DNA of 64,000 nt from Neobacillus niacini NBRC 15566 (GTDB lineage Bacteria > Bacillota > Bacilli > Bacillales > Cytobacillaceae). Under the pieces are notes generated by a model. The model was not told the DNA's origin and searched no databases. It was given only the letters and a program-made list of their open reading frames with translations. The stretch covers positions 222,531 through 286,530 of the forward strand of contig NZ_BCVA01000003.1 in the NCBI RefSeq assembly GCF_001591505.1, given 5' to 3'. This document shows positions 60,787 through 64,000 of this stretch, piece by piece (positions within the stretch are counted from its first letter, which is position 1; the number at the start of each line of letters is the position of its first letter). The position numbers and the translations under genes were made by a program.

Positions 60787-62319
60787 ATGGAACATGTACA
60801 GAAGGAAACGAAACGTCCCCCATACGGGATTATCTCAATCCTGATGATTGGGGCTTTTATTGCATTTTTAAATAACACACTACTAAATATTGCCCTTCCA
60901 TCTATTATGGCCGATTTAGAAGTTGATGCGTCGACCGTGCAATGGTTAACGACAGGATTTATGTTAGTGAACGGGGTATTAATTCCTACAACAGCATTCT
61001 TGATTCAAAAATATTCGGTACGAAAGCTTTTCTTAGTAGCAATGGGCTTATTTACCGCAGGAACCATTCTTGCTGGATTCGCCCATGTATTCCCAATTTT
61101 ATTAGCAGGCAGGATGACCCAAGCTTCTGGTTCAGCAATCCTAATGCCTTTATTGATGAATGTCATGCTGGTAAGCTTCCCAATTGAAAAAAGAGGAGCA
61201 GCAATGGGGATATTCGGATTAATCTTAATGGGTGCACCTGCAATTGGACCAACTTTATCAGGATGGTTAATCGAACATTATGACTGGAGAATGCTCTTCC
61301 ACTTTGTGACACCAATTGCGGTAATAATCTTGTTGGTCGGATTTTTCCTATTAAAAGATAAGAAGGAAAAGGTCGATATTCGAATCGATATGATATCGGT
61401 TTTACTTTCAAGTGTAGGCTTTGGCGGATTACTTTATGGATTCAGCTCTGCAGGAAAGCAAGGGTGGGATAGTCCACAAGTATATTTGACGATTGCAATA
61501 GGAGCGATCTCTTTACTTGTATTCATTTTACGTCAATTAAGACAAGAACGCCCAATGCTTAACTTTAAAATCTTTAAATATCCAATGTTTGCCTTATCGT
61601 CTGCTATCTCAATGGTTGTTACGATGGCAATGTTTTCAGGGATGCTGCTTTTGCCGATTTATGTTCAAACATTACGTGGTATTTCGCCAATGGATGCGGG
61701 TCTAATGATGCTGCCTGGGGCAATCTGTATGGCAGTTATGTCACCAGTAACAGGTAAACTTTTCGACAAATTTGGCGGCCGTTTATTAGCTGTTATTGGT
61801 TTAACCATCACAGTAATAACCAGTTACCTTTTTAGTCAGTTAACATTTGAGACTACTTATTTTCATTTAATTCTTTTATATACGGTTCGAATGATAGGAA
61901 TGTCAATGGTAATGATGCCGGTTTCTACTAATGGTCTTAACCAGCTGCCTGCACGTTTTTACCCTCACGGTACTGCAATGAACAATACACTTCAGCAGGT
62001 ATCTGGTGCGATTGGGACTGCATTATTAGTAACAATTATGTCTAACCGTGCAGAGTCTAAGGGGAAAGAACTTGGTGAAGCTGCTATGGCAAATTTAACA
62101 CAGCAGCCAACACAAGAAGCATTAGCTCAAATGAAGCAGCAAATCATGATGACTGCAACATTAGACGGTATCAATTTTGCGTTTTTGATATCTGTCTTTA
62201 TTGCAGCCGTTGCTCTTGTCCTTGCTTTCTTCATGAAACGTGTGAAACAAGCAGAGGATAGCATCGAAGAAAACTCTGTTGGGAAAAAAGTTGTAAATAA
62301 TAAACTTGCAGAAAATTAA
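60787..62319 (+). CDS. DHA2-family MFS multidrug exporter (LmrB/EmrB/QacA type)
   Basis: 510 residues, 14 membrane segments, with the motifs FLNNTLLNIALPSIM, TTAFLIQKYSVRKLFLVAMG and LILMGAPAIGPTLSGW. It is a close paralogue of the exporter at 44396: the same length within one residue, the same start RPPYGII, and most of the sequence in common. It should export lipophilic drugs by proton antiport. Control is by the divergent TetR gene and perhaps by the nine-codon ORF that overlaps its ribosome site. A terminator follows. Confidence 0.93.
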   Translation: MEHVQKETKRPPYGIISILMIGAFIAFLNNTLLNIALPSIMADLEVDASTVQWLTTGFMLVNGVLIPTTAFLIQKYSVRKLFLVAMGLFTAGTILAGFAHVFPILLAGRMTQASGSAILMPLLMNVMLVSFPIEKRGAAMGIFGLILMGAPAIGPTLSGWLIEHYDWRMLFHFVTPIAVIILLVGFFLLKDKKEKVDIRIDMISVLLSSVGFGGLLYGFSSAGKQGWDSPQVYLTIAIGAISLLVFILRQLRQERPMLNFKIFKYPMFALSSAISMVVTMAMFSGMLLLPIYVQTLRGISPMDAGLMMLPGAICMAVMSPVTGKLFDKFGGRLLAVIGLTITVITSYLFSQLTFETTYFHLILLYTVRMIGMSMVMMPVSTNGLNQLPARFYPHGTAMNNTLQQVSGAIGTALLVTIMSNRAESKGKELGEAAMANLTQQPTQEALAQMKQQIMMTATLDGINFAFLISVFIAAVALVLAFFMKRVKQAEDSIEENSVGKKVVNNKLAEN

Positions 62320-62328
62320 TGTGTATGA

Positions 62329-62364
62329 AACGTCTAAACTCTTTGTGAGTGAAGGCGTTTTTTT
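62329..62364 (+). terminator. Rho-independent terminator of the second DHA2 exporter gene
   Basis: AACGTCT / AGGCGTT outer stem (one G-T pair) with an inner ACTC/GAGT stem, then seven Ts. Confidence 0.8.
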
Positions 62365-62436
62365 ATTGTTGAAATTTGCTTTTTTATTTAACATCACTTT
62401 ATAGTAAGAGAGGAATTCCTAATTAGGAGGTTTAAA

Positions 62437-62898
62437 ATGAACACAAATTTTAATGAAGCCTATATTGAACGTTGCAGCAAGGAAACAGAAACAATGATTG
62501 CAAATGAAGCGTCAAGTTTTTTAAACCAGTCCATTACATATTTAAAAGATCATAAAAGTGAATTTCTTTATGTGGAGTCTGCTTTATTTGAAGAAATCGG
62601 TGTGGAAGGTGTGTCGATCGAGTTAGATGATGTCTTTGGTACGTATGATGTCATGCTGGGTTTAAAGCTGCAAAAGAAGTTTGAAAAAATGTTAAAGGAA
62701 CAGCTTGATCAATCATTACAGGGTGATGAAGCGAAATTTGATTTAGTGTTTAGCCATGACGATGGTTTATGGGATTTGAACTTTGCCTTAAATTACGTGG
62801 AAGGATATAGAGAAAATATATCCATACACGAAGGCCTTCAAATAATTCACCAGTTTTTGTCTACTATCGTTCATACCGTAAAACAAACAACCAGCTGA
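62437..62898 (+). CDS. Hypothetical acidic cytosolic protein (153 residues)
   Basis: No signal peptide or membrane segment. The pattern suggests an N-terminal helical part (about 5-50) and an alpha/beta core (about 55-150) with HDDGLWDLNFALNYVEGY. Acidic overall. A perfect AGGAGG precedes the ATG, and the gene ends within its own terminator, so it is very likely expressed. I do not recognise the family and find no catalytic motif. Confidence 0.7.
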   Translation: MNTNFNEAYIERCSKETETMIANEASSFLNQSITYLKDHKSEFLYVESALFEEIGVEGVSIELDDVFGTYDVMLGLKLQKKFEKMLKEQLDQSLQGDEAKFDLVFSHDDGLWDLNFALNYVEGYRENISIHEGLQIIHQFLSTIVHTVKQTTS

Positions 62899-62920
62899 AA
62901 TAAGCTGGTTGTTTGTTTGT
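62882..62920 (+). terminator. Rho-independent terminator overlapping the stop codon
   Basis: Perfect 15-bp stem AACAAACAACCAGCT / AGCTGGTTGTTTGTT, whose left arm encodes the last residues QTTS and whose loop holds the stop codon. Confidence 0.85.
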
Positions 62921-62955
62921 ATCTACGTTAACATAAAAGTAAAGGAGGGAGAGTT

Positions 62956-63720
62956 TTGAGAGTTATATCACTATGCCCAAGTAACACTGAGATAATGGAA
63001 TATTTAGATTTATCTCATCTTTTAGTAGGAGTGGACGATTATTCAGACTGGCCCACATCCATTGCTAGTCTGCCAAAGCTTGGACCTGATTTATCGATAA
63101 ACATGGACCTTGTTGAAGAACTTAAGCCAGACCTTGTTCTTGCTTCTTTAAGTGTTCCAGGGATGGAAAAGAATGTTGAAGCATTAGTGGAACGCGGAAT
63201 TCCTCACATCATATTAAATCCTCAATCTATGTCAGATATTGAAGAGGATCTAATTAAAACAGCTAAAGCTCTTAATCAGTGGGAACGTGGCACGGCGGCA
63301 GCAAATGATTTTCGAGATAGGCTTAATGCAGTCAGACAACATGGATTAAGAATAACTAAAAGACCTTCTCTTTATTGGGAATGGTGGCCAAAACCAATCT
63401 TTACTCCGGGAAAGATTAATTGGCTAACCGAAATCTCTGAAGCTGCGGGTGCCATTAATATCTTCCATGACGTGGAGTTAGCAAGCGTTCAGACAGATTG
63501 GGAGGACGTCCTGAGTAGAAAACCTGATTTTATTTGCCTCGCTTGGGTAGGAGTCAGAAAGGAAAAGGTACAGAAAAATAATGTTACCAAACGGCCAGGA
63601 TATGAATCGCTTGGGTATAAGGATGATAGTAAAATCCTAATTCTTGAAGAAGAACTATACTGCCGGCCATCCCCTAGGCTGTTGGATGGACTAGAACGAC
63701 TTTTTAGGTTAATTCATTAA
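62956..63720 (+). CDS. BtuF-like cobalamin/metallophore-binding-fold protein without signal peptide
   Basis: 254 residues of the type III periplasmic-binding fold: RVISLCPSNTEIMEYLDL at the start, VGVDDYSDWP, LPKLGPDLSINMDLVEELKPDLVLAS and VEALVERGIPHIILNPQSMSDI match BtuF-like proteins. The start is TTG 62956 with GGAGGG 6 bases upstream, and the fold begins at residue 1, so there is no signal or lipobox. It is either cytosolic or depends on an unusual route. No btuCD-type permease or ATPase follows. The gene is monocistronic within the window. Confidence 0.8.
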   Translation: MRVISLCPSNTEIMEYLDLSHLLVGVDDYSDWPTSIASLPKLGPDLSINMDLVEELKPDLVLASLSVPGMEKNVEALVERGIPHIILNPQSMSDIEEDLIKTAKALNQWERGTAAANDFRDRLNAVRQHGLRITKRPSLYWEWWPKPIFTPGKINWLTEISEAAGAINIFHDVELASVQTDWEDVLSRKPDFICLAWVGVRKEKVQKNNVTKRPGYESLGYKDDSKILILEEELYCRPSPRLLDGLERLFRLIH

Positions 63721-63821
63721 AATATTAAAGGGTTCCGTTTTGAGGTGCTTTTCTTAAAATACGTCTCTATATGACAGTCGTATTGGCAGTCTGGTCCTTA
63801 ATTGCGTAACCAAGAAAAGTA

Positions 63822-64000
63822 AAATAAGCGGAAATTTTCCGGTTAAATGCAAAATGAAGCTCGCTTCGGTGCATATAAGGGGAGGTTTTCCGCTTATACA
63901 AAGAAAAACTCGCATTTTCGAAAATTTCGGGTAAATAGGCGGAATCTTTCCGTTTATTTAAGCCTTTTTTAATAATAATTATGAATTAAGCGGAATTTCT
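63822..64000. repeat. Cluster of AAGCGGA-type dispersed repeats
   Basis: At least four related units: ATAAGCGGAAATTTTCCGG at about 63823, ATAAGGGGAGGTTTTCCGC at about 63876, ATAGGCGGAATCTTTCCG at about 63935 and TTAAGCGGAATTTC at the window edge. Each can form a short AAGCGGAAA/TTTCCGCTT hairpin. The same family occurs at 32835-32902. No gene is seen from 63721 to 64000. Confidence 0.65.

Overview
The window reads as chromosomal DNA from a low-GC, endospore-forming member of the Bacillaceae (Bacillus or Neobacillus type). Support comes from a small acid-soluble spore protein, a YhcN/YlaJ-type sporulation lipoprotein, perfect Spo0A boxes, a Des-type desaturase, strong AGGAGG ribosome sites, frequent TTG/GTG starts and Rho-independent terminators after almost every transcription unit. 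I see no prophage, IS element, CRISPR array, rRNA or tRNA gene.

Layout. 1-16 kb: mostly single genes (partial spore lipoprotein, DinB-family protein, a membrane protein plus a YceG-like anchored protein, a large DUF4145 protein, a MATE-like flippase, a QueC-like PP-loop protein, aldo/keto reductase, membrane-anchored trypsin-like protease, PanE-like reductase, FAD oxidoreductase, the desaturase des followed by a DesR-like regulator that lacks most of its DNA-binding domain, a SET protein, a DDAH-like hydrolase, a SASP and a CAP-domain protein). 16-18 kb: a ribonuclease J away from its usual neighbours. 18-24 kb: a sulfur block with a cysteine-containing Rrf2 regulator, YezD, the sulfate transporter sbp-cysT-cysW-cysA and a MalY/PatB C-S lyase. 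24-33 kb: sirtuin, then a glycolate-use block (GlcE-, GlcF-, GlcD-like subunits, malate synthase G and an IclR regulator). These would oxidise glycolate to glyoxylate and condense it with acetyl-CoA to malate. A near-identical 29-bp element lies in front of both the glc genes and malate synthase.

33-46 kb: AcuI-like reductase, the NAD(P)HX repair enzyme, an MFS exporter preceded by an 8-codon leader ORF and a hairpin that hides its ribosome site, a YpuA-like DUF1002 protein, an ftsZ outside any division cluster, proline dehydrogenase (perfect Spo0A boxes precede both of the last two), a TAXI-type TRAP transporter with DUF1850, and a DHA2 drug exporter. 46-50 kb: a cre-controlled beta-diglucoside/chitobiose PTS operon in the order IIB-IIC-IIA-GH4-ChbG. 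50-64 kb: acyltransferase, Tag glycosylase, VanW lipoprotein, an unknown large membrane protein, PepF, an RluF-like pseudouridine synthase, a CDF cation exporter, a TetR/DHA2 divergent pair whose exporter is a close paralogue of the one at 44.4 kb, and a BtuF-like protein without a signal peptide.

Most interesting: the leader-peptide attenuator at 35.67-35.77 kb, the solitary ftsZ with a Spo0A box, the truncated DesR beside an intact-looking des operator, the shared element linking the two glycolate/glyoxylate promoters, the QueC-like orphan enzyme, and two kinds of intergenic repeat (21/20-bp tandem arrays at 24.2 kb; dispersed AAGCGGA hairpins at 32.8 and 63.8 kb). All functional calls rest on reading the sequence and on recalled family knowledge; no search was run.
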